The notes beneath the pieces were generated by a model, which was given only the letters and a program-made list of their open reading frames with translations, searched no databases and had not been told where the DNA came from. The position numbers and the translations under genes were made by a program. Below are positions 44,125 to 52,598 of a stretch of 64,000 bases of DNA, one piece after another (the stretch's first letter is position 1; every line of letters begins with the position of its first letter). This stretch comes from Bacteroidota bacterium (GTDB taxonomy: Bacteria > Bacteroidota > Bacteroidia > Flavobacteriales_D > Crocinitomicaceae). The stretch is taken from the NCBI GenBank assembly GCA_024280295.1, contig JAJRQK010000013.1, forward strand, positions 1-64,000. Reading direction: 5' to 3'.

Positions 44125-46000
44125 GTTTATCAAGTTTTTCAAAATCAGAATTATTACTAATGAATTCGGGAACAATTGCTTTCATTTTAGCCACAATACT
44201 CATATTATTTTGTGTTCCGAATAATTTTATCAAATCATTAATCATTTTGATGTGTTCTAAATCAGCTTTGCGAACTGTTGCTTTCAATATCTGCGGATGA
44301 TGTGTTGGCAGTGTATTTTCATCCTTTGCAAGAAGTTCTTCATAAAGCTTTTCTCCAGGTCTCAATCCAGTTATTTTGATTTCAATATCAGTTCCTAATT
44401 CCAATCCGCTTAGTTTGATCATTTTTTTAGCAAGATCAATGATTTTAACAGATTCCCCCATATCGAAGACGAATATCTCGCCTCCGCTTCCCATTAGCCC
44501 AGCTTCTAACACAAGTTGGCATGCTTCAGGGATAGTCATAAAAAATCGTGTAACTCGTTCATCAGTGACGGTAATCGGTCCGCCATTGGCAATTTGACGC
44601 TGAAACAATGGAATTACCGATCCATTTGACCCAAGAACATTACCGAAGCGAGTAGTAATGAATTTTGTTTTACCAAGATCATTTTTTGCCTGAGCGTAAA
44701 CTTCAGCAATCCGTTTGGATGCTCCCATAACATTCGTAGGGTTCACGGCTTTATCTGTGGAAATCATTACAAACTTATACACTCCAAACTCAACTGAAAG
44801 GTCAACTAAATTTCGTGTCCCAAGGACATTTGTTAATACCGCTTCTGACGGATTACTTTCCATTAGAGGGACATGCTTATATGCCGCTGCATGAAAGACA
44901 AATTTCGGTTTAAATGTTCCCAGTAGATTCTTCATTCGCTCATAGCTACGAATGTCTCCAATTACAACTTCAAAATTTAAATTCGGAAAATCTGATTTGA
45001 TCTCATTTTGCAAGTCGTATTGAGGAGATTCAGCCTGATCAAGTAGAATGATTTTCGCAGGATGGTACTTTGCAATTTGCCGTACAAGTCCACTCCCAAT
45101 TGATCCAGCAGCCCCAGTTATCAAGATTATTTCGCCTTTCAACTCCTCTCGGATTTTTTCTTCTCCAAGGTTGATGGGTTTCCGACCAAGTAAGGCATCA
45201 ATTTTAATTTTCGTAAGTTGTTTTGAAGAGAATTCACCGTTGATCCAACTTTTTGTACTTGGAACCTTTACAACTGTAACATTATACTCCAGACAGAGTT
45301 CAGCGATTCGCTTTCGATTATTCTTATCAGGTTCTTGGATAGCTATTATCAAACGAGTTATTCCATCTTCTTGAAGCATTTTCTCCAATTTAGAAGTATG
45401 AAATATTGTTTTCCCTTCAAGTCGATTTCCTGCCAGTTTCTTATTATCATCGAGAAAACCAACTATTTTCTCCTTGCTCGTTAAATCTTTTTCAATGGTT
45501 CTTTTTGTTATTAATCCCGAAATTCCAGCACCATAAATAAGAACTCTCTCCTCCGTTTTTTTTACCTTCATTGATTCGAGGTACAATAATTTGATAGAAA
45601 ATCTCAAGCCAAGTAAGAGCAAGAAAGATGCAAGTAGCTCGATAAGCAAAACCGAAGTTGGGAATAAATAATGACCATCAACATAATAAAGACGAAGAAG
45701 CCCGAGAATAAAAAAGAGAAACGAACTAGTTATGGATGCGAAAAAAATACGGCGTAAATCCTCTGTGGAAGTATGTCGAACTAGCCCTTTATGAATTTTA
45801 AAGAGGTAAAAAACAAAAAATTTGACTGCGATATAAATTAAAATAGATTTTGACAAAACTTCCCATTCCTTCTCGATTATTTTAACTTCTGCCTTGAGGT
45901 CAAAACGAATTAAATAAGCGAAAAACAATGCCACGAGCGAAAGAAACAAGTCAATTAAGACAACTACCCATCGTGGTGTATTTGATTTTGGAAGAAGCAT
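44117..46000 (-). CDS. membrane-bound nucleotide-sugar 4,6-dehydratase (CapD/WbpM family)
   Basis: The 627-residue protein has four N-terminal membrane helices (to about residue 120), a CoA-binding-like Rossmann domain (VLIYGAGISG) and a C-terminal short-chain-dehydrogenase domain with ILITGAAGSIGSGLVRQI. In the place of the usual YxxxK it has MGASK (STDKAVNPTNVMGASKR), the Ser-Met-Lys triad known for WbpM-type enzymes. Such enzymes convert UDP-GlcNAc to the 4-keto-6-deoxy sugar for O-antigen or capsule. ATG 46000 is preferred over the TTG at 46006, since that TTG overlaps a perfect -7 promoter element. Confidence 0.95.
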   Translation of the reverse strand: MLLPKSNTPRWVVVLIDLFLSLVALFFAYLIRFDLKAEVKIIEKEWEVLSKSILIYIAVKFFVFYLFKIHKGLVRHTSTEDLRRIFFASITSSFLFFILGLLRLYYVDGHYLFPTSVLLIELLASFLLLLGLRFSIKLLYLESMKVKKTEERVLIYGAGISGLITKRTIEKDLTSKEKIVGFLDDNKKLAGNRLEGKTIFHTSKLEKMLQEDGITRLIIAIQEPDKNNRKRIAELCLEYNVTVVKVPSTKSWINGEFSSKQLTKIKIDALLGRKPINLGEEKIREELKGEIILITGAAGSIGSGLVRQIAKYHPAKIILLDQAESPQYDLQNEIKSDFPNLNFEVVIGDIRSYERMKNLLGTFKPKFVFHAAAYKHVPLMESNPSEAVLTNVLGTRNLVDLSVEFGVYKFVMISTDKAVNPTNVMGASKRIAEVYAQAKNDLGKTKFITTRFGNVLGSNGSVIPLFQRQIANGGPITVTDERVTRFFMTIPEACQLVLEAGLMGSGGEIFVFDMGESVKIIDLAKKMIKLSGLELGTDIEIKITGLRPGEKLYEELLAKDENTLPTHHPQILKATVRKADLEHIKMINDLIKLFGTQNNMSIVAKMKAIVPEFISNNSDFEKLDKHD

Positions 46001-46003
46001 AAA

Positions 46004-46011
46004 CAAATGTA
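46004..46011 (-). promoter_or_regulatory. -7 element directly before the sugar dehydratase start
   Basis: The minus strand reads TACATTTG, an exact TAnnTTTG, and ends only 3 nt before the ATG at 46000. If used, transcription would start at or within the start codon, giving a leaderless mRNA. Confidence 0.4.
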
Positions 46012-46042
46012 GTAAAAAGGATAGCAGGGAAAACTGCCTAAA

Positions 46043-46945
46043 TCAAGACTTTTTGAACCATCTACTTTTAATTATTCGCATCCAATTGAGCCAAAACGGT
46101 CCGTTATTGATCCGATAACTGAAATATTCAAAATCTTGCCCTCCGAAATTTTGATTAAATCTTCTAACACCTTCTACGCGTGAACCTCCAAAATCGAAAT
46201 AAAGATCATCTTTTTGTCCATTTGATATCGCCGAATCAATTGCAAGATACATTCCTCCATTATCTCTAGTTTCCTCCATCACAGCTCCTTTTGAGTAGAA
46301 AACTTGTTTTTCATCTTGAAAGCAAATAATTCCACCTTGACATTTGTCATCCCTAATTACTTCAAACGCTCGAAGGAAATCATGTTGATCTGCTGTTTCA
46401 AACATTTCTGATAATCTCGCTAAGGAAACATCGCTCATACCAGAAAATTTATTATTCAGTTCCGACTGAATGATTTTAAAAATTGATTTCCAATTGGAAG
46501 TCTGTCGAACAGTTAACTCGAAACGCTTAGATTTGTTTAGCATTCGATTTACTTGTGGTTTTCGTTTACCAGTTCCATCAAAAAATTGACAGACAAAAGT
46601 ATCAAAGTCATCACCTAAAATTGGTTCTTTGAATTCAACCTCAATCAACTTAAAACTGGAAAAAATTATTTTTTTTAACTCTTCGTAGTTTAAGGCACTC
46701 TTATTCCCTAGCAGTTCTAAATAACTGACAAATATTGGCGTGTATAAGATCCGCTGACGCATACGTTCAGTATAAGGAAGGGCAAGACCAATAGAATATG
46801 AGTCATTTGTGATGACACACCAATTTTCTGCAATGGAATCTAGGCACCATGAATAAGAGAAGAAAGCTGCGTTCATAGATCGAGCAACGAGTTCATCCCA
46901 TTTCTCAACATTTAAGTCCTCTCTATGAATGATTTTCAAGTTCAT
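46043..46945 (-). CDS. GNAT/FemAB-like acyltransferase-fold protein
   Basis: The 300-residue protein resembles Bacteroidota FemAB/GNAT-like proteins. It begins with KIIHREDLNVEKWDELVARS and FFSYSWCLDSIAENW, has LALPYTERMRQRILYTPIFVSYLELLG, and ends with the acyl-transferase-like strand MYLAIDSAISNG, LYFDFGGSRVEGVRRFNQNFGG. The fold suggests transfer of an acyl or aminoacyl group; the acceptor is unknown. The ATG at 46945 is preferred to a TTG 21 bp upstream. It lies 43 bp upstream of the sugar dehydratase gene and may be a cell-surface polymer gene as well. Confidence 0.78.
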   Translation of the reverse strand: MNLKIIHREDLNVEKWDELVARSMNAAFFSYSWCLDSIAENWCVITNDSYSIGLALPYTERMRQRILYTPIFVSYLELLGNKSALNYEELKKIIFSSFKLIEVEFKEPILGDDFDTFVCQFFDGTGKRKPQVNRMLNKSKRFELTVRQTSNWKSIFKIIQSELNNKFSGMSDVSLARLSEMFETADQHDFLRAFEVIRDDKCQGGIICFQDEKQVFYSKGAVMEETRDNGGMYLAIDSAISNGQKDDLYFDFGGSRVEGVRRFNQNFGGQDFEYFSYRINNGPFWLNWMRIIKSRWFKKS

Positions 46946-47009
46946 TTTGGTTACGAATATAAGCAATGAAAATTAGCCTTCATCGTGATCAATTTACTAT
47001 CTTAGGAGT

Positions 47010-47429
47010 ATGAAACGACTAATGTTATTTTTTATTGGAGTATTGTTTATTTTCGCTACTCATGCACAAGAACTTGAACAGGCACAGATCGATTTCGCAA
47101 ATGCATTTGTAGAGGTTGTAACTTCGCATAAACGAGGAAGAATTCTCAAGAAGATTGACAAAAAATATCGAAAAGAGCAAATCAAGTTTTTAGATGGTAA
47201 TAAAGTGCAATTTATTGATGAATTATTCGGTGGAAGTGATTTAATGACAGCTAAATGGATAAACATCAACATGCTTGATATTCAGAAAATTGAAATTGCG
47301 GAAGTACAAAAAGTTGATGACGGTTACCGCTACATTTTTCGAATTCGAGATGGGAAACACGATCTATTATCATCCTTGTTGTTAATGAAACAAAATGGGA
47401 AATTTGCATTTATTGGAGGAAGCGGATGA
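47010..47429 (+). CDS. secreted protein of unknown function
   Basis: The 139-residue protein has a signal peptide (MKRLMLFFIGVLFIFATHAQ). The mature part is one helix (ELEQAQIDFANAFVEVVTSH), basic residues (KRGRILKKIDKKYRKEQIKFL), then a beta region (IEIAEVQKVDDGYRYIFRI, LLSSLLLMKQNGKFAFIGGSG). The pattern of a helical start and a curved beta end resembles NTF2/DUF4878-like folds; this is inference. It overlaps the CYTH gene by 4 bp. Confidence 0.78.
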   Translation: MKRLMLFFIGVLFIFATHAQELEQAQIDFANAFVEVVTSHKRGRILKKIDKKYRKEQIKFLDGNKVQFIDELFGGSDLMTAKWININMLDIQKIEIAEVQKVDDGYRYIFRIRDGKHDLLSSLLLMKQNGKFAFIGGSG

Positions 47430-47878
47430 AAGAAATTGAACATAAATTCCTTGTCGATGCTGAAAAATGGGGTATTATTAACAAACCGAATCCTAGCCTC
47501 ATTGTACAAGGCTATTTGAGTAAAAGCATTGATTGCACTGTACGAATTAGAATAAATGAATCAAAGGGCTATATCACAATTAAAGGAAAGACGGAGGGGA
47601 TTTCTCGTGTGGAATTTGAGTATGAAATCCCCATGAAGGATGCCGAATCAATGATTGAATTATTCACCGAAAAGCACATCCGAAAGGATCGCTACGAAAT
47701 TAAGCACAAAGAAAATCTTTGGGAAGTCGATGTGTTTCATGGCGCACTAAAGGGTTTAATTCTTGCAGAATTGGAAGTAAAAACCGAGGATGAAGTATTT
47801 GACTTACCTGATTGGGTTACGGAAGATGTTTCTGAGGATCCAAATTATTACAATGCAGTGTTGATTGAGAAGAACTGA
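47426..47878 (+). CDS. CYTH domain protein (triphosphate tunnel metalloenzyme)
   Basis: The 150-residue protein starts with the CYTH signature E-x-E-x-K (EIEHKFLVD), then VQGYLS, TVRIRINESKGYITIKGKT, EFEYEIP and VDVFHGALKGLILAELEVKTEDE, i.e. the ring of acidic and basic residues that line the triphosphate tunnel. Members hydrolyse inorganic triphosphate or related compounds; some are class IV adenylate cyclases. The short bacterial form mostly is a triphosphatase (family knowledge). It overlaps the upstream gene by 4 bp. Confidence 0.93.
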   Translation: MKEIEHKFLVDAEKWGIINKPNPSLIVQGYLSKSIDCTVRIRINESKGYITIKGKTEGISRVEFEYEIPMKDAESMIELFTEKHIRKDRYEIKHKENLWEVDVFHGALKGLILAELEVKTEDEVFDLPDWVTEDVSEDPNYYNAVLIEKN

Positions 47879-47959
47879 GAAATAGATATTCAGTCCATTA
47901 GGGTTTTAAGACTATAATCCGAAATGTAGATTGTTTGAAAACAAGGAATAGGGAGAGAT

Positions 47960-48367
47960 ATGAGAACTTGTAAATCGTTTATTTTCATAGTAGGAATCAT
48001 TGTTTCCCCCACTTTATGGAGTCAGGGGTTTGTGGAAGGAAATCCAGCAGGATCAATTTGGCTGATTAACGAGTCAATAACTTTTAAATATCTGAATACT
48101 TCCAATGAAATTGGTTTGTCGAGAGCAAGAGAAACTGAAACTTCCCCTTCTAAAGAATTAACTTCATGGAGCTTTGGTGATGATTATGTAGTCATTGAAC
48201 GAGCACAATTGGGCAAAGATTCGATAGGAGTGATTCGCTTGAATTACTCCTATCTACCAGAATCCAAAACATTGATTTTAGCTCGCCCAGAAGCTTACTC
48301 TGCTGCATGGGTATATAAAATTGGAGCTACTTCTACAGGATCATACGTTTTGCTATTTAGACAATAA
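47960..48367 (+). CDS. small secreted protein of unknown function
   Basis: The 135-residue product has a signal peptide (MRTCKSFIFIVGIIVSPTLW, cut near SQG). The mature part is rich in beta strands (SIWLINESITFKYLN, YVVIERAQLGKDSIGVIRL, TSTGSYVLLFRQ). No family was recognised. It is convergent with the 105-residue gene that ends at 48388. Confidence 0.72.
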   Translation: MRTCKSFIFIVGIIVSPTLWSQGFVEGNPAGSIWLINESITFKYLNTSNEIGLSRARETETSPSKELTSWSFGDDYVVIERAQLGKDSIGVIRLNYSYLPESKTLILARPEAYSAAWVYKIGATSTGSYVLLFRQ

Positions 48368-48387
48368 ACCAGTAGATTTATTAAAAA

Positions 48388-48705
48388 TCACTCTCGATCC
48401 AGCCCTTTCTTAAGTAAATCCATCACTGTAGAGCCAGTTTCAACGTCAAACCAATTTTCAAATACGTTAAACTTAATTTCTGGAAATGAATCTTCATTGT
48501 CCGACACAGCATCTAATTCTGCCAAGAATATTCGCTTGAAATTCTCTTTAATTAGTAACGCATCATCATAAAATTCTTCTTCCGTAAGGTAGATGGTAGG
48601 TTCTCCATCCAGTATCAATTCAAAGTCTGGTTCTTGCTCATTAGCCCAATCAACGAAAGGCTGTTTCGCTCGAACAATTAGATAACCACGATTTACAACG
48701 AACAT
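48388..48705 (-). CDS. conserved-looking 105-residue protein, unknown function
   Basis: The protein has no signal peptide and starts MFVVNRGYLIVRAKQPFVDW. It contains PTIYLTEEEFYDDALLIKEN, FKRIFLAELDAV and FENWFDVETGSTVMDL. The Glu/Asp-rich, mixed alpha/beta make-up suggests a small soluble cytoplasmic protein. It overlaps the upstream lipoprotein gene by 1 bp and is last in the threonine aldolase operon. Confidence 0.8.
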   Translation of the reverse strand: MFVVNRGYLIVRAKQPFVDWANEQEPDFELILDGEPTIYLTEEEFYDDALLIKENFKRIFLAELDAVSDNEDSFPEIKFNVFENWFDVETGSTVMDLLKKGLDRE

Positions 48706-49334
48706 TATTTTTCTAATTTAATTGTCTTTTTCCTATCATCAACAAACTGGTACCATCGTACTTTTCCGTTTCGCGATTGTTCAAGAATATAATTCCAGTC
48801 ATCTTTGATATCTATGCTTGCAAGATAATCTTCAATTGATCTTGTTTTGATAGCGTGATCCGACTCGACAAAAATCATACACTCATTATTTGCGTACAAA
48901 TGAAATGCGTCTTTTTGAAGGTTCTTACTCTCACCAACTTGAATAGATTTGCGTTTCGGTCCAAAACAATCAATCCAGTTAAATAATGCATTCGTCACAC
49001 GAGCTGAATCTTTGTAAGTCCAACGGTAAATATGAAGTACTTGTCCACCACCGATCAATTCATACTTGACATCATCAATATGACCAAATCGATCCGCCAT
49101 TAAAGTGGTTGACACTTTATTTATACTATCAAATATAATTCCTAACTCAGCGAATTCATCTTGTAAAATAGCAAGTGAATCTACGCCCGTTTCATGTGAC
49201 AATGTATCTTTTCCATATTCACCATCAGCGGTTGGAATAATGTCACGCATATCTTTAACTTCATTCTCTGTGGAATTACATGCACTAATTAAGAGTACCA
49301 AAGTGAAAATCGATATGCTTCTAATCTTTTTCAT
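48705..49334 (-). CDS. lipoprotein of unknown function
   Basis: The 209-residue protein has a lipoprotein signal with lipobox LISAC (MKKIRSISIFTLVLLISACN). The mature part has an acidic linker and a C-terminal domain (HIDDVKYELIGGGQVLHIYRW, NALFNWIDCFGPKRKSI) without a recognised family. It directly abuts threonine aldolase (no gap) and overlaps the next gene by 1 bp. Confidence 0.8.
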   Translation of the reverse strand: MKKIRSISIFTLVLLISACNSTENEVKDMRDIIPTADGEYGKDTLSHETGVDSLAILQDEFAELGIIFDSINKVSTTLMADRFGHIDDVKYELIGGGQVLHIYRWTYKDSARVTNALFNWIDCFGPKRKSIQVGESKNLQKDAFHLYANNECMIFVESDHAIKTRSIEDYLASIDIKDDWNYILEQSRNGKVRWYQFVDDRKKTIKLEK

Positions 49335-50354
49335 CTATACATTTAACGACCGAATGACAGAAATCGTTTGATCAATGTCATTTTTTGAAATATCTAAATG
49401 TGTCACCAAACGAATCATACCTGGACCAAAAGCAATCGTTTGAATACCTTGTCCGCTTAAATTTGATATTATCACATCTCTTTTATTAGCATCTTTGAGA
49501 ATTACAACAACAATGTTTGTTTCGACTTTCGGAACTTCCAAGACCCAATCCAACCCATTAAAAACAGTTTCAAGTGCTTTTGCATTCTCATGATCCTCTG
49601 ACAGACGTGAAATATTATTTTTCAATGCGTATAATCCACCAGCAGCAATTAACCCAGCTTGTCGCATTCCTCCTCCGAATACTTTTCGTGTTCGTCTTGC
49701 TCGCTGAATGAAATCTTCAGTACCCAAAAGAAGAGATCCTATCGGTGCCCCAAGTCCTTTTGATAAACACAGTGAAATTGAATCGAATTCAGCAGCATAG
49801 GTTTTAAGATCCACGTTGTTTTCTACCATTGCATTCATTAACCGAGCACCGTCCAGATGCAATGGGAGGTTTTTACTCAAGCAAAATTTTCGAATTTTCT
49901 GGATCTCCGAAAAATCATAAATTGCGCCACCTCCTCGATTCGTAGTATCCTCCAAAGAAACCAACTGGGTAACTGGCAAATGAATATCATCAGGATTTAC
50001 CCATTGAGAAATTTGCTCGACGGACAATCTTCCTCGATCTCCATCCAATAAGCGAACAGATGCTCCAGAATTTCGAGCAATTCCACCACCTTCATACTTA
50101 TAGATATGACTTTCTTGATGCGTAATCACCTCACCACCTGGTTGAACATACAGATTAATTGCAATCTGATTTGTTTGTGTACCCGAAGAACAATAAATAG
50201 AAGCCTCCATTCCAAACATATCAGCAGCAAATGATTCTAGTTCATTTACAGTTGGATCATCTTGAAAAACGTCATCGCCCACAGGTGCGGTAAACATCGC
50301 ATCACGCATCGCTTGAGATGGCCTGGTAACCGTATCGCTTCTAAAATCAATCAT
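49335..50354 (-). CDS. ltaE: low-specificity L-threonine aldolase
   Basis: The 339-residue PLP enzyme splits L-threonine or allo-threonine into glycine and acetaldehyde. It starts with the hallmark IDFRSDTVTRPSQAMRDAM. The PLP Lys is in SLCLSKGLGAPIGSLLLG (about residues 195-212). Also seen are HIYKYEGGGIARNSGA and LEDTTNRGGGAIYDF. It is first in an operon with two unknown genes. Together with GlyA (57.2 kb) it can supply glycine and C1 units. Confidence 0.94.
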   Translation of the reverse strand: MIDFRSDTVTRPSQAMRDAMFTAPVGDDVFQDDPTVNELESFAADMFGMEASIYCSSGTQTNQIAINLYVQPGGEVITHQESHIYKYEGGGIARNSGASVRLLDGDRGRLSVEQISQWVNPDDIHLPVTQLVSLEDTTNRGGGAIYDFSEIQKIRKFCLSKNLPLHLDGARLMNAMVENNVDLKTYAAEFDSISLCLSKGLGAPIGSLLLGTEDFIQRARRTRKVFGGGMRQAGLIAAGGLYALKNNISRLSEDHENAKALETVFNGLDWVLEVPKVETNIVVVILKDANKRDVIISNLSGQGIQTIAFGPGMIRLVTHLDISKNDIDQTISVIRSLNV

Positions 50355-50425
50355 AATCTTTATTTATTTGCAAAAAATACAGTTTCCGGTAAGAAAAATG
50401 TCTTCTTTTTAGCTTTTTTTACACT

Positions 50426-50593
50426 ATGGAATATGCAATCATAGCGGTCGCCGTGCTTTTCGGTGCAAGTTTAACATTTTTCTCAGGTTTTGGGTTAGGT
50501 ACGATTATACTTCCGGTATTTAGTGTCTTCTTAGACTTTTCTATAGTGGCTTGTAGAAGTATTATCACCCCTCACGGGAGGGCTCTTAATTAG
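50426..50593 (+). pseudogene. truncated TSUP (TauE/SafE) membrane transporter gene
   Basis: The first 36 or so codons give a classic TSUP start: a hydrophobic helix and FFSGFGLGTIILPVF, followed by FLDF and then abruptly ACRSIITPHGRALN and a stop. A complete TSUP protein has about 250 residues and eight helices, so the gene has lost about 80% of its length. Nothing of the remainder is seen up to the next gene at 50692. Confidence 0.75.
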
Positions 50594-50679
50594 CGAACTA
50601 ATCCATTGAGATTAAGCTTTCACACATTTCAATCTGAATAAGATTTACAAGTTAGTTTCTTCAGACAACTGTGATCAAC

Positions 50680-50687
50680 TATCTTTG
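50680..50687 (+). promoter_or_regulatory. -7 element 4 nt before the DivIC/FtsB start
   Basis: TATCTTTG matches TAnnTTTG exactly; the ATG follows after only AAAC. This spacing suggests a leaderless mRNA. Confidence 0.4.
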
Positions 50688-50691
50688 AAAC

Positions 50692-50976
50692 ATGAAGAAA
50701 ACGTTATCCTATCTTCGCAATAAGTTTGTTATGGCAAGTGCCATATTTCTGGTATATACTTTATTTTTAGGTGAGGACGACATCTTCACAATCATACGTC
50801 ATAGGCATAAACTTGAGCAATTAGAAACATCTAAAGCTGAGATCGAATCACAATTATTTGAGACAAGATCTATACTAGATAAGTTAGATAATCGGTCCGA
50901 GGTTGAACGTTTTGCGCGTGAAAAAAAATACTTCAAAAAAGATAACGAAGACATCTTTGTCATCTTTTACGATTAG
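50692..50976 (+). CDS. septum formation initiator family protein (FtsB/DivIC)
   Basis: The 94-residue protein has one transmembrane helix (FVMASAIFLVYTLFLG, about residues 12-27), then a predicted coiled coil (HRHKLEQLETSKAEIESQLFE) and the conserved end VERFAREKKYFKKDNEDIFVIF. FtsB/DivIC bridges other divisome proteins in the inner membrane. Length and topology fit the family. It stands alone, unlike the usual eno-ftsB order of proteobacteria. Confidence 0.9.
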   Translation: MKKTLSYLRNKFVMASAIFLVYTLFLGEDDIFTIIRHRHKLEQLETSKAEIESQLFETRSILDKLDNRSEVERFAREKKYFKKDNEDIFVIFYD

Positions 50977-51033
50977 TTTCATCCAACAATCTAATGTCAA
51001 TTTTGTAGTTTTAGAGAAATAAATCTCAAATCT

Positions 51034-51441
51034 ATGAAGATATTACTTGCCACACTATTTTATCTGTTCATTGTTGGATGTTCAAATGATGTTCATCAAA
51101 AAAAAGATCCGAAGGATAATAATCAGTTAGAAGAAAAGGTCGAGCAAGAATCTAAGGATCAAGTATTCATTTACCAAAGTGATGATATGGGGATTATCGA
51201 ATACCTCAAATGCACTAAGATTGATAAAAAGGCTTCAAACTGGGTTTATTACACAGAGAAGAATCACAAAGAAATTGAACTTGGTGTGATGAATTATCGT
51301 GGAATGGAAATGATCTTCTTTAAAAATAGTCCTGATGTGATTTACGATATTTTAGGATCAGAGTGTGGATTTACGCTGGAAGAAAATGATGATATCTCTC
51401 AGTGGTATGAGCAAATTAGTCCAGATTGTGATCTAAACTAG
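51034..51441 (+). CDS. lipoprotein of unknown function
   Basis: The 135-residue protein has a lipoprotein signal (MKILLATLFYLFIVGCSND, lipobox FIVGC), a Lys/Glu/Asp/Gln-rich linker and a small C-terminal domain (FIYQSDDMGIIEYLKCTKID, KASNWVYYTEKNHKE, GVMNYRGMEMIFFKNS). Three Cys remain in the mature part. No family was recognised. It is convergent with the SpoIID gene, ending 2 bp before it. Confidence 0.75.
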   Translation: MKILLATLFYLFIVGCSNDVHQKKDPKDNNQLEEKVEQESKDQVFIYQSDDMGIIEYLKCTKIDKKASNWVYYTEKNHKEIELGVMNYRGMEMIFFKNSPDVIYDILGSECGFTLEENDDISQWYEQISPDCDLN

Positions 51442-51443
51442 TC

Positions 51444-52574
51444 CTATAATTCGGAGTAATTCCGAATAGATAATCCTGTAAAGTAATAAAGTGCAATTTG
51501 CCGATAATTATATCCCTTCTCACCCATATTCATTGCCCCTTCTTGACAGAGTCCAACTCCATGTCCAAACCCTCGCCCAGTAATAATCACATCATTTCCA
51601 ACTGGCTTAGTACTGAAGTAAGCCGATTTCAATCCAAATTTCGAGCGCAAATCTCTCATTGGGATTCCTAACGAAGGGTGAATGTAAAATGCAGACCTAT
51701 CTTCTGATTCAAATGAATAAATTCGAGCATTCATCAAAGAATCTCCCACAGGGTATCCATATTTCTTGACCAGAAAGTTTTCCCAAGAAGATTGACTCAC
51801 ACTCTTCGTCCATGTTGCTTGTTTTGTGCGAATACAGAAAGTATCTTTAAACGTCTCTACATGTGGAACGGAAGTATTCCAGACTTGTGAAGCATCACAT
51901 ATTTGGCCACCACAATTTGCAGAAAAATACGTCGACACAAGTTTTCCTCTTTGGTTACAAAGTACCTCTCCCTTTGTTTCACGGACGGCAGTTCTAATTT
52001 CTGGAGTGAATCGTAACATATTATGGTAAGCTTGGCAGTGTATACCATCACAGACACTAAATCCATCCGATTTGTGTCTTTTGAGATTCTTTAGTGCATA
52101 GGTTCTGCTCATCAAAGATTGCACTTTGTAATATTCAGCATGACGACCACTTCCTGCTTCAGACTCAAGTACTCCAGACAAATAATTCTCCATGCTCACA
52201 TGGTTCACACTAACAATTCGGGATGAACGAGCAGAGACTGTGAAGCTGCCTTGGTATTTTCTTTCACGAGCAGATGGTGATTTTGAAGTCACATTCATAA
52301 CCCCATCCCCGATTAATCGGACTTGCTTGTAGCTGCCTAATAATTCATTATTGAGTTTAAGTTGAAGTTCTCCATCAATCAATGAAATTTCACATGTTGA
52401 TCCATAATTCATTGTCCCAAGATCAACTGCATCCCCTTGAATAGTGTAAGAGCCTTTATTGTATGTAAAAACAATTCGACTGACTTTCTTCGTGTGTAAA
52501 ATACCAACATTCATCACTTGGGATTTCCCAAGAAAGACAAACATAAAAATGACACATGTCAACACCCATTTCAT
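51444..52574 (-). CDS. SpoIID/LytB domain protein
   Basis: The 376-residue protein has a signal peptide (MKWVLTCVIFMFVFLGKSQ). The SpoIID domain starts with VSMENYLSGVLESEAGSG and has the conserved Glu, then YKVQSLMSRTYAL, CDGIHCQAYHN and the C-terminal GRGFGHGVGLCQEGAMNMGEKGYNYRQIALYYF. SpoIID of Bacillus is a lytic transglycosylase for denuded glycan strands; the Bacteroidota version probably trims peptidoglycan too. It is last in the surE-TM-lpxB-SpoIID cluster, 24 bp behind lpxB. Confidence 0.94.
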   Translation of the reverse strand: MKWVLTCVIFMFVFLGKSQVMNVGILHTKKVSRIVFTYNKGSYTIQGDAVDLGTMNYGSTCEISLIDGELQLKLNNELLGSYKQVRLIGDGVMNVTSKSPSARERKYQGSFTVSARSSRIVSVNHVSMENYLSGVLESEAGSGRHAEYYKVQSLMSRTYALKNLKRHKSDGFSVCDGIHCQAYHNMLRFTPEIRTAVRETKGEVLCNQRGKLVSTYFSANCGGQICDASQVWNTSVPHVETFKDTFCIRTKQATWTKSVSQSSWENFLVKKYGYPVGDSLMNARIYSFESEDRSAFYIHPSLGIPMRDLRSKFGLKSAYFSTKPVGNDVIITGRGFGHGVGLCQEGAMNMGEKGYNYRQIALYYFTGLSIRNYSEL

Positions 52575-52598
52575 AAAACTGATCTAAAAACTTATAGT

